Translations under genes and position numbers: made by a program
Shown: positions 11,169 to 23,900 of the stretch, piece after piece
How positions within the stretch are numbered: position 1 is the stretch's first letter
How the letters are laid out: each line of letters opens with the position of its first letter
The notes under the pieces: model-generated
Databases searched by the model: none
Seen by the model: only the letters and a program-made list of their open reading frames with translations
What the model was told of the DNA's origin: nothing
Assembly: GCA_033060915.1 (NCBI GenBank)
Contig: CM065389.1
Location: 8,412,001-8,476,000, forward strand
Reading direction: 5' to 3'
Origin: Euryodendron excelsum
Taxonomy: Eukaryota; Streptophyta; Magnoliopsida; Ericales; Pentaphylacaceae
Length of the DNA: 64,000 nucleotides

Positions 11169-14100
11169 TTAAGCTTGACACATGCAATCACGAGCAGGAT
11201 ACGTATAAATGGACTGTTTCTCGTTCCTTAACCTGAGTTGCCCTTGTCTGTTCTTATGCCCATCCTGTACTGACTGCTGAAACTCTGCCCACTCCATGCT
11301 GTTATTCAGGAAGAGCTTGCCCAACAACCCCATGTTTGGTCTGATGGTCTTCAAGTTCTTGTAAGCTCGATATCCTAGCTGATAATATAACCCAAGTTGG
11401 ATGAAAATTTGAAATTACAAAAATTTTGATTAAGATGTTCAATTTGTTTTGCTGCTAACAGCAAAAAAATATTCAAGACTCGATCCATATGGCATAGCTT
11501 CCAAATTATTTTTGGCATCCTTGCAAAGGATTACACGGGGACCAACCACTAAGTTCAAGTTGCCTACTCAAAATCCATCACGTAAAGATTTTGCTGATTC
11601 TATCTATAATATTAAAATATCCGGATTCACAAAATTTAATTTAACGTTCTTACCATTGCATTGTGCATATTTCCTGGAGAAGCTGAGATGAAGATGTCGC
11701 TCTGCATGCTAACATAGTAATCAACTGCAGCTAATAAAGAAGCCTTTCGTTCAACCTTGGACCGCTCCTCCTCGGTTGTGAGACTTTTCTTATCCTCCAT
11801 TAGTGGAAACAATTTGCGCAGAGTAGATATCCTTGCTTCTCCGCCATAAACCTGGAAAAAGACAAGCAAATCCATCCAGTTCTCAAACTGTTTCTGGGAA
11901 TGCAAAGCTCCATCTTTCACTGAGAAAGAGAGGTATAAGCTAAAGCACATATCTTCCTTGTCAAGCTCCTAATGATGAAATTGGAAGTGTAAATTTGCAA
12001 TGTGGAAGTACATGACAAACCTTATGGGAAGCAAGATAAAGGCTGGTATTGTTGTTGAACCCCAAAGCTGCCAACAGCAGCCCAATCTCTTCGGGAGTCA
12101 ATGGGCAACGACCCTGATATCTCAACTCCTCATCAGTGAATTGAGTATTGAGGACTCTTCCCTGCCAAATCAACTGGCGGTATTTTGCAAGAGCCAACTT
12201 TTCAGCTTTACCCCCACCAAAATCACAAGCTGAATGAGCAGCCATATCCTGTGCAATGACAGGTTTGTGAAAAGATAGTTTAAAAAAAAAAAACCAAATT
12301 AAATCCCCTCCCCCCATAACATGCCACTTAGACATGTACAAAGAAAATAAAAAAAAACACGGGACACAGGTGCGCGCGCACACAAACAGGTGAAGAAGAG
12401 AATTGAGATGGATTAAAGGTACTCATCAAGGATACACTGCTGTTAATTAACTGAAAAATTATGGCCTTTCCACCCAAAACTACCGGTTAAAATTGCAATG
12501 GATAATGGTTTAGTGTATTGGCTACAGATGGGCGATTATTCTGGAGGGTTGATACTTGTTTTGCTCCTCTAAATAAGACCTTACATAGTGATCTCATCAA
12601 CTTCTTTATTTGTGAAGTGCAACATTGTACCTGGCATTGCCTATCATATAGTGCTTCTGGTTCTACAGACAGACTTTTCAGATTTCTTAACAACCCAAAC
12701 TGCAGATGTTGTTAGTAGCTTAAGTAACGAGACTTGATGCTTTCCTTACCAAGCACCAACAGATATTAGTAAGGCCCAGAATTGACATCTCGATAGTGGT
12801 CCAAAACTACCAAATTAAACACAGAGCAAAACTTCAATATGTCTGTGCATAACATCTAAATGAGAAGAGATCATACCTTATCAAAGCGAAGATGTAGCAC
12901 AACAAACTTTTCAGCTCCTTGTGTGTCAGTAATATCTAATCTCTTTTCAAGGTAATTGGCCCTGCCTACTCTGCTCTTACTAGGACTCTGAAGGCGATTG
13001 ATGAGGGCCTCTCCCAGCAACCTGATGTGGGGAATGAACACTAGTGCTTCAAAGTTGACTTTACAACGTAGGTGCTGGATGTCTGAAGGCAGGTTGTCAA
13101 AAGCCAAACGGTGAGAGAATGGGGCTATAGCAGCAATCCCATAGCTGCAACAGTGAGAAAGCATTCCAAATCAAAGCAATCCTCTGGTATGCAGTAACTA
13201 AATGCATGCCAAAAGTTTTTTCAGAGTAAGTATCTAAATAGAAACTCTACCTGCACATATAAAAGATTCTCATACAATCCAAGCTACAACTACAATTATT
13301 CTATTACAGAACATTAACTCAACTTAAATCTAGGTGAGCAGTAAAACCATCAGACTCAGAACTAGAATCCAAAAACATATGTTGAAAATATTCTCCCTCA
13401 CAGCATTTCAAACAACTTGCATTTACTGTAGTACTTTGTTGCATTTTCATATTCATGTCCCACATGCTACATCCAGATATCATCTTCAACGAACTCAATT
13501 CCAGGACAATTTTATTTTCATTCTTGCAATTTTTCTCTTTGAAATAACTTCTCTTCAGCAGTGTCGTGATATTTTTGTTTTTCTGAAATTTTCCCTTTGA
13601 AATGAAAAAGCAATGGGCCTACAGTGCATAAAAATCAATAAACTGCATGTGCATGTCCAAGCAGCTTGCTATATGAATGGTGATACCAGTTCTTCTAATT
13701 GCAATAAAAGCAAAAACATAAGATCTCATATAACAACTACAGTGCATCCTCTGATTAACTCCAAGTGTTTGGACTACAGTTGTAATACAATGGACCTTCA
13801 AAGGACAAGAGAAATATCTACATCACTGAACATTCAGTTCAACCAAAAAAATAATCAAGATGCACTTATAATGAACCAGGTAAGCCAGCTACTGTACTCT
13901 TTAAGTCTTAAGCAACACAGATCAAATGACTACAAACCTCTGCAATATGGGTAGAACGTTTTCCAGGTACCAGTTAGCTGATGCATGGACAGGAGCTGTT
14001 TTAATTCTAGTGGCTCGTATACCTGTAGCATAATACTCCCTGGTGCTCCAAGAATATTTTCCAGGCAGTTCTTTAACTATAGAAACTTCATCATTCAGTA

Positions 14101-16231
14101 CATCAATAAAGTGATCCACATCAAATATTTCTGTGAATGAACTGCAGAAGCACGTGTGACTTTTCATTAGTACATATTTCTTGAGACTGAAAACTAAATG
14201 TGGGAAGGGAAGCAAATATAAGCTTACTCATACTATACCTTGAATCTTGCCAAACAGGATTCACTTCAAAGTGAGGGATCACAAGTGTTGCATTTAAAAT
14301 TTTAGCAACAGCAACTGCATCACAAATCTTTGGAGAAGGAAACAAAAGAAGTTAAATATGCAATAGGTTTTTGTAAGAGAGAACTCATTGCTAATTCAGT
14401 GCAAATATCAACATAGAGTACATCAACATTCTTCCGTTATGCTACAATAAAACTCACATACCCCCATTCTCTGTTGGTTCAAGCCTCCATCAAGAAACAC
14501 TTGGATATACCCCTGAGACTTCTTTGGTAACACTACAAAGAACATATGTGAGCTATAAGAAGATTTCCATCATATGACACTCTGCTGATTCCAAATATTC
14601 TTTCCACTACTAGATATTATAGCACAAAATAGCAGAATATCAAGAAAGGCAACATACGAGAGCACTCACCAGCAACACTTGCAGAGTCAACACAGGGTTT
14701 CCATCCTTGGTTGGCCAGGGGAGACCAGAGGTCAGATTGTTGTCTGTCAGACTGAAAGGAAAAAGGAAGAATAATGCATATTTAGCACAGATGGTCCTTA
14801 AGTTCTAGAACAATATACTGAAAAGAAAACCAGATACTTAGCACCTACTCACAATTTGGCGTTGTAAAGCAGCCTGTAGTAGACGTAAGTGCTTAGGCTT
14901 TGGAGCATTCCATTCCTACCATGCAACAGTTCCTTCGTTATAAACAAGCAAGAAGAATAAGGCCTTGTTTGATAACACAATTAAGCACTTAAAACTGCAT
15001 TCATTCAGTGGTTTCACAATTAAGTGTGTTTGATAATGCATATTCACCAACCAACTAAATCTGAAAATCGATTGAAAATAGGTCTTAATTGTAAGTCATA
15101 GAGACTTGACTTATCACTAAATGCTGAATACACTCAGTAAAAGGTGGTTTACATTTTCATTCTCCACTAACATTTTTATCTTACAATTTTCATATATAAA
15201 AATTCAATATGTAAATATTTTAGCACTAAAAATTCAGTTCTAAATATTTTTCCTGTACTTAATTTTCAATTTCATCAAAACAGGCCAGATCAGCCTCAAC
15301 CTTGAGCATTACTATAATAAAATTGCAAGCTGATAATATAATGTAAACATAGTGCTATATGGAGGCTACCCTAACTTATCCTTCCTTTCCTTTTTTGCTG
15401 GGCTAATGCAGATAGGAACCAAGTAGATGTTGACCTTAATGACCATCGATGAACTGAATAGTATACAATAATTGTGTCCAAGGTATGAGAGATATTCAAT
15501 TCGTAATGGAAGAGCAAATTTAAAGAGAGAGAGAGAGAGAGAACAGAAAAAAAAGAAGAAAAAAAGCGCATCGACGTATAACATTTCATCCAACATTGCC
15601 ACATTTCAGAAACCACAACCTAAACTCTTAACAAGAAACAGCATTTCAGAAAACACAACCTACACTAGTACAAGAAACAAAAGTATCAATGGGTTGAAAA
15701 CATTTCAAATACAAGCCTACTCAGAGGACTTAATTGACTCCTCACTGTTACAATGATCCACAATTTTTATGCAGCAAAACAGAAGGATTGACAGGTTCCA
15801 AAGCTACTTGAAATAGTTCATTAGTTTTTAATTAACAGTAATATAAAGCAACATTGCCCCTTCGGACCTCTACAATTCAACTGAGAGTCATTGAGCCCTT
15901 GCAATTATCATTCATCAGATAGTTGCCATAGGAATTAGGGTTCACTATAAAATCTCAAATGTAATCATCATATAATCACTGAATTTCCACAATACAATTT
16001 CTACTCCTTCCGTTTGATTGCTGAGAAGATAGATGAAAAAAAAAAGTAAAAACAAAACACAGAAAATAAAAACAACAAAGAGAGAGAGAGAGAGAGACGT
16101 ACGGAGAACATGGAAGGCGAAGCGCGGCCCAAGGGATTGAAGAGATTGGGGGAGAAAATTGGTAGCAGAAGCACCAAGAGGCCCGCGAAGGCAACTCTCT
16201 GAGTCTGGTTGAAATGGCTGTCTGGCTTCAT
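11169..16231 (-). CDS. Plant GDP-fucose O-fucosyltransferase family protein (10 exons, 513 aa)
   Basis: Exons: 16231-16103, 14915-14853, 14751-14670, 14532-14462, 14327-14239, 14141-13938, 13144-12877, 12248-12021, 11851-11654, 11378-11169. All introns are GT-AG and phases join to 1542 bp ending in TAA. The product is a predicted type II Golgi membrane protein: a short basic amino end, then a hydrophobic anchor at about residues 13-30. Family motifs follow in order: IQVFLDGGLNQQRMGICDAVAVA (about 98-122), TLVIPHFEVNPVWQDSS, SWSTREYYATGIRATRIKTAPVHASANWYL, IAPFSHRLAFDN, VVLHLRFDKDMAAHSACDFGGG (about 294-315, the sugar-nucleotide binding region), and SDIFISASPGNMHNAM (about 429-444). Length and layout match the plant DUF246/O-FucT family (PF10250). 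Acceptor substrate cannot be told from sequence. It resembles the Arabidopsis O-fucosyltransferase 31 subgroup, but I could not verify that. Confidence 0.92.
14961..15286. repeat. MITE in intron 1 of the O-fucosyltransferase gene
   Basis: About 325 bp bounded by imperfect inverted ends: ggccttgtttgataac on the left and ttcatcaaaacaggcc on the right. No ORF. The GGCCTGTTTGG-like end is common among hAT- and Harbinger-type MITEs in plants. A clear target duplication was not found. Confidence 0.55.
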
Positions 16232-16616
16232 ATCCTAGGTCTTACATATACGTACAGATGTATGTATATGCAGATATATGTGTCTATGTATATATATATT
16301 TCCTCAGATCAGAAAAGGAACTGGATGATGATGGATCACCTGTTAGTTGCCGATTAAAAAGTGAAAATCCTTATAGAAGAGCCCGAACGGGAGGTTTGTT
16401 CGTCGATTTGACATCACGAGACTGCCATTTTCGGTTAGGTATGGGGAACTAATAAGTGTATAGACTACAAAGTCTGAGTCGATTGAAGGTATGAACGCTT
16501 TATGGATCCTCCGGAGAGTTGTAGAACAGGTACGAAGCGAAGCGGAATGATCGTTGCTTTAGGACGTTAAGGCTGTGTTTGGAGTATGTGAAGCTGATCG
16601 TATGCTTTTGATAAGA

Positions 16617-17285
16617 ATGTAAATTTAGCCCGAGCCCATCGGATCAAAGTCTGGCCGAGTTAAATTTGGACTTAACTTGGCCGAAGCCTAACTCCCAGGC
16701 CTAGACCTTATTCTTAAGAGCCCAAGCCCAACCCACCCAAAAAATCCAATATTAGGCCCGCCCAAAAGTCGATCCAAATTATAAAGTTATAAGTAATAAT
16801 ATATTTTTATATAATTAATAGTTTATATATATTTACATTAATTAATACTTTATAAATTTAATAGTTTAATCATTTATATATTTTTGTATAATTTTTATAA
16901 ATTTGACTCAATTTCTAACTTAGTTGAATAATTATTAATTATCAATTACTAATTAAAAATGCCTTACATATTTAATAATTTATATAAGTTTACAATAATC
17001 AATACTTAATAAGTTTAATCATTTATATTTGTTTGTATAATTTTCATAAGTAGACTAATTTTTTTAATTTAGTTTTAACTATTAGTGATTACTACTTATT
17101 AATTACTAATTTTAAAAACTAAAATTAAAAAAAATTATCAAGCATGTCTAAAAGCCCAACTCTCGAGCCTAAACCCACCCTTAAGGCCGTGGGCCCAACA
17201 TTTTCATTTTGACCCAGTCCAAAATTTGGTAGGAACCCATCCCAAGCCCGATGGACCCCAGCCCGGCCCAATTGACATGCATTGC
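16617..17285. repeat. Dispersed GGGCCC-rich repeat with AT-rich core
   Basis: Blocks rich in agcccgagccc, cccaagcccaaccc and ccagcccggccc flank an AT-rich core (about 16790-17130). No gene is visible. It shares style and several phrases with 9690-10085 and 55090-55540. Confidence 0.5.
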
Positions 17286-17997
17286 CATTGCAATTCAATA
17301 CACAACTCTCTAGATATATGAACATTTGTGATCAAATACCCAAATTTTCCATCTAGGAACATTTTTGGATGGCCTTGGCCTTGCGATCTCTCCTGAATAG
17401 ACGAAGATTAGGAAAAAAGATTGGTAAACCAGAGTAAAATGCACTCACTGCTAGCACATAAATTTCAATAACAAGACACAAATGCAAAGGTTATATTTGC
17501 TGTTTATGCATGCAATTTGGCCTTCCATAATTGGTGGTAAACTCGTGGGTGCTTGTAAATTACAACAGTCAATGACAAAAGAACAGCTCGGTTTGCTAAA
17601 GCAAAATGCCTCAACAGCGATGCAGGCATGCTTGAGGTGAAGGTGATGGAGGTTTTGACCTGAATCAAGCAAGATTCAAAAGGGTCATTTCTGGGGCCAA
17701 CTGTTATTCCTGCCAAAGATCTGCCTCATCCAATGCCTGTGGCGTAAGAGAACTGAGCGGACACATTGAGATCATACAAAAATCAAAGTGGTCATATATC
17801 ATCACTCTCCAGTCCAACCTAAACGGAGAGAGGCACTGTAAAACATTATCAATATAAAACAATAACACTGTTTAAACAAGATTTTGGAAAAAAAAACCAT
17901 GACACTACTCACAGCATGGCAATCAATATCCTAGTGAGATCCTATTTCGGGAAGCAGAGAAGGGAGGACAAGAAGGAAAAAGACCTGGCAGCCCAAT
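17286..17997. other. Intergenic and probable 3' UTR of the SUMO protease gene
   Basis: No conserved coding motif. The minus-strand frames at 17451-17716 overlap each other in different phases and show no family resemblance. The part next to 17997 should be 3' UTR. Confidence 0.45.
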
Positions 17998-20900
17998 TTA
18001 CAATTGCTGATCTTTTGACAGGCTTCTTGTGACTCTTCTTTCTCCTTCCAACAGAGGTGTAAGGCGCGGTCTTTTAGCAGGCTGCAGCCCGTCTGATTCG
18101 GACACTGAATCATCACTTATCCTTTTTGCAGCCTGCTGCTCGTCTGATTCTGAGACCAAATCGCTGCCTGTACTTCCAAAAACCTTCTGCCCATCCGATC
18201 CAGACACTGAACTATCTCCAATCAAATGCACATCAGCACATACAACGTCCCCATTTTCTTGCACATTGCAGTCCTGATGAGACAATCCAGGTAGATTATT
18301 CGGGCAAGAGACAAGATCACCAGAATTACCATTAGAATCAAGCATATGATTTGAGCACCGAGAATCTGCAACATCAAGCATCTCACTAGGAGTAGAGGCA
18401 AGGCTTTCAGTCAGGCACTCTTTGTTTTCTGTTGATGGAGATCCTGGTCTATTAGGGCAAGTGAAAAGATCATCTGCATTACCATTAGAATCCAGCATAT
18501 GATCAGAGTACCGAGAATCTACAACATCAAGGGTCTCACTAGGAGCGGGGTCTAGTGTTTCAGTCAAGCACCCCCTGTTTTCTGTTGATGGAGATCTTTG
18601 TCCATTCGGGCAAGAGATATCATCAGCATTACCATTAGAATCAAGCATATGATCACAGTGCTGAGAATCTGTAACATCAAGAATCTCGCTAGGAGCAGGG
18701 GCAAGCATTTCAGTTAAGCGCGCACTGTTTTCTGTCGATGGAGATTTTGGTTGATCTGTTTTCTCTTCTTTACTGAGATCCTCCTGAACTATGTTATTTT
18801 CCTTGATCTCGACTTCTAAGGAATCGTCAGAGGCACAAATTGATGTTTCTGGGGATGAGTCAATATCTTCATTCACAGCTTGGCAAGCAGAGATTCCTCG
18901 GTTCGGGGAAGTCTCAGCTCCAAAATCTCTGGATGAGTTGGGAAAAACACCACCTTCAGGGGCAACTCCAGCCAACTGCTGAAAACTAGTTCTGTTTGAC
19001 AGTGAAAAGGCAAATTGCCCACCAGCTTCTACATTTTCCTGTTAAATAGAAGGAAAGTGTGTACAATTTTCAGTCAGCTTCTAGGAATTTATTAAGCAAA
19101 ATAAAATTTTCTCACATCAGAGTGTTTCCTAGGAGGGAATCAGTCTTTTATTGTGTAACAAACCCTAGGCTTCATCCAATGACAAGTCGGCAAGCAATCT
19201 TATTAATTTCTGAAGTTGCAATTTATTCCAATTTTAGCAGGAAGTTGTCCCTTTCAATCTCAAGAATAGACATGTTTTATAGATGACAGAAAATGCACTT
19301 TCATGCAACATTCCAACACAGTGGGAGTTTGAATTGGCATCAGTCAACTTAACTTTCAAATAACCAAATTATTCAATATCATGCCCCTTTCAATTCCAAA
19401 TATGCAACTTGATTAGATGATGATGCATGCATAATACCTCCATTGGTGACATAGCACCTTTAAACTTGCTGAAGGATTCTGCCCTGTCAAAAGTTGGATA
19501 TTGTCCATCAAGAAATGATCCTGCAGTAGCTCCTGCCTCAAAATACTCCCTAAAAGCCAAACCTGAATCACTAGCACATTCAGAACTCCTGAAAGAAAAC
19601 GTTGGTAATAGAGTGATTTCAATCCCCTGACCAGCTTGAGCATTTGATAAATTCCCATGACAGCTCTTTGAAGGACTGCATCTCTCTGAGACAAAGTCCA
19701 CACCAGTTTCACTCTCACTATTACTTTCAGGATAGTTAGAGGCACAAGGCTTGCCACTGCAATCAGCTGGAGAATTTTCTCTTTCAAGGATTTCACAGAT
19801 AAGCGCCTGGATATGAACACGCTTGAGAGAAGGCTCAGAAGGTGGAAACCAATCCACATTAAGCTGAAAAAGAGATATGTCATTTATGTATAACAAAAAG
19901 CCATTAACAAAAACAACTCATGAGTTGCATATGATTAAACTGAGATTCCTAGGAGATGCATTAATAAAATAAAGTTCTTAAAAAGAAATTACTAATTAGT
20001 GCAGCCGACTATTAAAAACAATCTTCAGAAGCAGGAACATAAGATGTCAATGGAAAGATCATTCCTTGAAGAAGAGGTGGCAGCGGCTGTGATGTCTTTC
20101 GGGTTGGACAAGGCTCTAGGTCCGGATGGTTTCTCTATGGCCTTCTCAGCAGAGTTGGGGTAAGTGAAAGAGGATGTGATGGGGCTAATGATGGAGTTCT
20201 ATGAAACTACGGAATTTGGGAGAAGTCTAAATGCATTTTTTCTGGTCCTGGTTCTAAAACGAATAGGAACTTTTTTGTGGATCACTAAGTTCACTGTTTC
20301 AGAATGTGTACTATGTTTTTAGATGTGCATTCCAAAATGTAAATCGCTAAGGTATTAGTATTTTCTGGAAACACCGATTAAAGCAAAGAATTAAGACAAC
20401 ACATTAGAAAGTCATGAAATTATGTGAGAACTATGAGTCCACTTACAAAGTTGGAGAACTTCGTTATTTTGAAAGGACTGAATTTAAGGGGAGCTTCCCC
20501 CAGAAAGCATTCCACATAGTGGAGCAAGAAGAGGCCACAATCAAATGAATTTTGCTGCTGCGGTAGCTGCACAGAGCATAAAGTAAATGTCAGAGAGAGA
20601 GAGAGAGAGTACAAGGCAAATAAAGATACTGACAATCTTGACTCTCCCATCTATCAGATTAAGCATAGGTTGTCATCTAGCTGATTTTCATAGAGCCTAG
20701 AATGTCTAGATTATAATTTCACAATTCCTTTTGATGCTAGATATTTGTAGTGGCTCCTATGCCTTTGGTTGCTTATCTACTTTAAACTGCTGACATCCTG
20801 CTTATAAATATGTTCCAATCAGTTGAGAACCTATCAAAACTCAAAAATCATAAGAAGGCAGCTACAGTTGCTAGAACCACCTCTTTTCTCATAACTATAC

Positions 20901-23900
20901 AATTACAATCAAACATACAGAGCTCTGGAATTGCCTTTAATAATAAATTGCAACACAACAAAGTCTAATTGCAACTATTCATCAAGCTTCATAAATCCTA
21001 TTCCACCAATTATTTAGTCACCCAATTATAGTATAACAAAATCCAACAACTTTTTCTATTACAATCATCCTGTCTGTTTTATGAAAATATATAATTAGAT
21101 ATATAAGACTGGAAATGGAACCTGATTACCATCACCATTTTTATAAGGAATTAAGGGGGTGTTTGGATGCGGCTTTTTTAGCAGCTTATGGCTTTTGTAA
21201 ACTGTTTGTGTTTGGCTCCCCGCTTAAAAAAGCCACTTTAGAACTAGCTTAAGCTTTGAAAATCCATTTAAAAGAGTGGCTTTTTAGAACTAGATTAAGC
21301 TTATGGCTTATGGCTTTTTTAAGCTACAACCCAAACACTCCCTGAGATTGTAACATTAAGATGCCTTATCCAGCCCCTCTCATTGAACTTGTCCAGCATG
21401 TGAAGGACACAAAAAACTGGCCCAGAGAGTATAAGATTAGAGCCAATACATTAGGACATTAGTTCCTATGAGGAAGTTGAATGTAGGTACATGTCTAATT
21501 TAAATTATACTGGTGCATATACCCATTACATATGGATCTAATCCATATCATAGATTACGAAATAACCACAAAAGTATATTTGACTCATGAAATCAACTGC
21601 TCAACTCCATTTCTTTCCTACGCCATCCTAGGAACTAGAATTTGTACATACAATTGTTATCTTTCCAAAGTCTGACAATAAAATATTGCCTAAATAAGCT
21701 CAGAGTAGACATAGTAATACCTCAAGTGGGACAAATCTCAAATTGAAAAATTTTGAGGAGATATCTTCAGATGCCTCATTTTGCCTCTCTTTCCATTCCT
21801 CCCATAGGTAACTGTAATTTCAAACAAAAACATAACTATCCAAATCAACTGGTTTTGTAACAGTTACATGGACATTAAAATGAACAGATGTGTAAGCTTT
21901 AAACACAGAAAAACTAGGAAGTATTTGAAAAGGAAAATCAAATACATTTACACCATGAAAGCTGGGCAAGGAAAATCCTCCAAAACCAACCCCAACTCCC
22001 ACCCCACCCAAAAAAAAAAAAAAAAAAAAAAAGAAAAGAAAAAACCAAAAAAGAAAATTAAAGAAACAGAAAGAAAGAAAAGAGGAAATTATTGATATTA
22101 CAAATTATAAACTAATAGACAGATTAACTGGTCATATCAAGGATCATAATGAGGAGCAAATAAAGAAGTTCAAGAAGATGAGCACAATTGGGGTAGTGAG
22201 AGTAAGTACGAGGCTAAGAGAAAAGGTGAGGTTGATGGTAATGATAGATGCATGATGATGGTAGCGATTAATTTCCCCAATCAGCTTGTTGTGCACCGTA
22301 AAGGTATTTTTAAATTGTTATGAACATTTCTCATACAATGATCCATAAAATCATTAGAGCTTATCAAAGTACAGTAGTGCCGAAGTGTTAAATTAGCAAA
22401 TGTTTGTTTTTAATAGATACGATTTTTTTTGCTTCTCTTTTTTCTTTTTATTTTTTGGTTTAGTGTGTTGAAATGAGACGCCATTACCAACAGTCTCATC
22501 CACGCTTATATGGCCCTTAATTTCAGTCAATTATAGAGAGTAATAGAATTAAGATTTTCATTTCCTACCCATCACCCTACAACAATAACCTCTAAATCTG
22601 AAAGAATTGTGAAGTGTCATGCATAGACAAAAAGTTAAGTGTTTTCACTTTTCCATAATTCCCCTATCATGCATTCATTCAATATATAAAAGTTTGTGTT
22701 GTCCAGTATATAGTAGGACGGTACTTCTACAAGAGTGAAAATCCGAAGTTTAAATTGTGAACGCAGTAATCAAGCCTCCTTAAGAAAGGCTTTTTAATAG
22801 TTATAAGCAATTAAAACAACCCATTCTGAGAAACTTTCTTCATTTGGATAGTGTAAAATTTAGAACGCAATTGTATATACAAAATTTATCAATCAATGTA
22901 GGAAACTATGTATCTAAGGATGGTCCTAGGCTTGCAATAAATTCCCTGATGTTATGCTTCATTTATTCATGCGACTTTTCACCTCATTCGTTAGATGGGG
23001 TGTTGGAACTTGGATCCAATAATATAAAGACTTGTTTCCTAGACAAGAAGACAACAATTATGTAGCAAAACTTAGAGCCAACCTAGAGCAGCTGGAATGT
23101 TGTGGCTCTTTTTATGGTTTTGTTAGCTGTTTTCCGCGTAACTTTTACTGTTAGTGGAGGACTTAATCCTGTCCTTCGCACTTCTTCTTGGTAATGAACG
23201 TCTTTTTCAAATCCCAAACATGAAAAAGACCCAAAAAAAAAAAAGGGAAAAAAGAATAGATAGACAAAAGATAGTGTTAAATGGTAGTCACTCTATTCTA
23301 AACAGCTATACCCCAAAATTCATGTCATTCTAATTTTAAAATGTTAATTCTAGCTTTGGGCGTAAAAGCAGGGCAGCAACAATATTGTGCAACTGAGCTT
23401 AAATGTACAAAGACTGGGCTATCTCAAGTTGAATGTGCTACAGGGTGAACAGAAAGCCCAAAAACATAATGGCCTATGGTGTACAATTGTACATTAAAAG
23501 AGCCTACTCATGTCTTAACACAAAATCTACATGATAACTGAATCAACCTCAGCTAAAATGTAACAATGGATTACACTCTTAGTTTTCATCTGTTCTTAAA
23601 CTGACACAGCAAAGTGCTGGTTTAAGTTAGATAATTGTATTTGTTTTGTATTTATTTTATCAGATCTTTAGCATACATTTTGGTATCTGCTAGTAATAAT
23701 ACAGAAAATCTTGATAATGGAAGAAATAATTTCAATAGAGTTTGGTGCAACTGCCTTACAAATTCCTCTTCTACCTCATCTCCACGAACATTAATACATT
23801 AAATATGGAAGCTAAAAAAAAGTATAAAACGAAAAAAATCTATAAGCAAAAAGCCACATTCTTCAAAACAACAAAATATTTAAATCAATTAATGAAACCA

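Noticed and set aside
15366..15616. Overlapping minus-strand ORFs rich in Ser/Leu/Phe
   Set aside because: Created by a GA/CT microsatellite in intron 1 of the O-fucosyltransferase gene.
23090..23260. Segment ending in gaaaaagacccaaaaaaaaaaaa, like a LINE 3' end or retrocopy
   Set aside because: Only an A-rich tail and weak resemblance; no ORF2 motif or target duplication was found.
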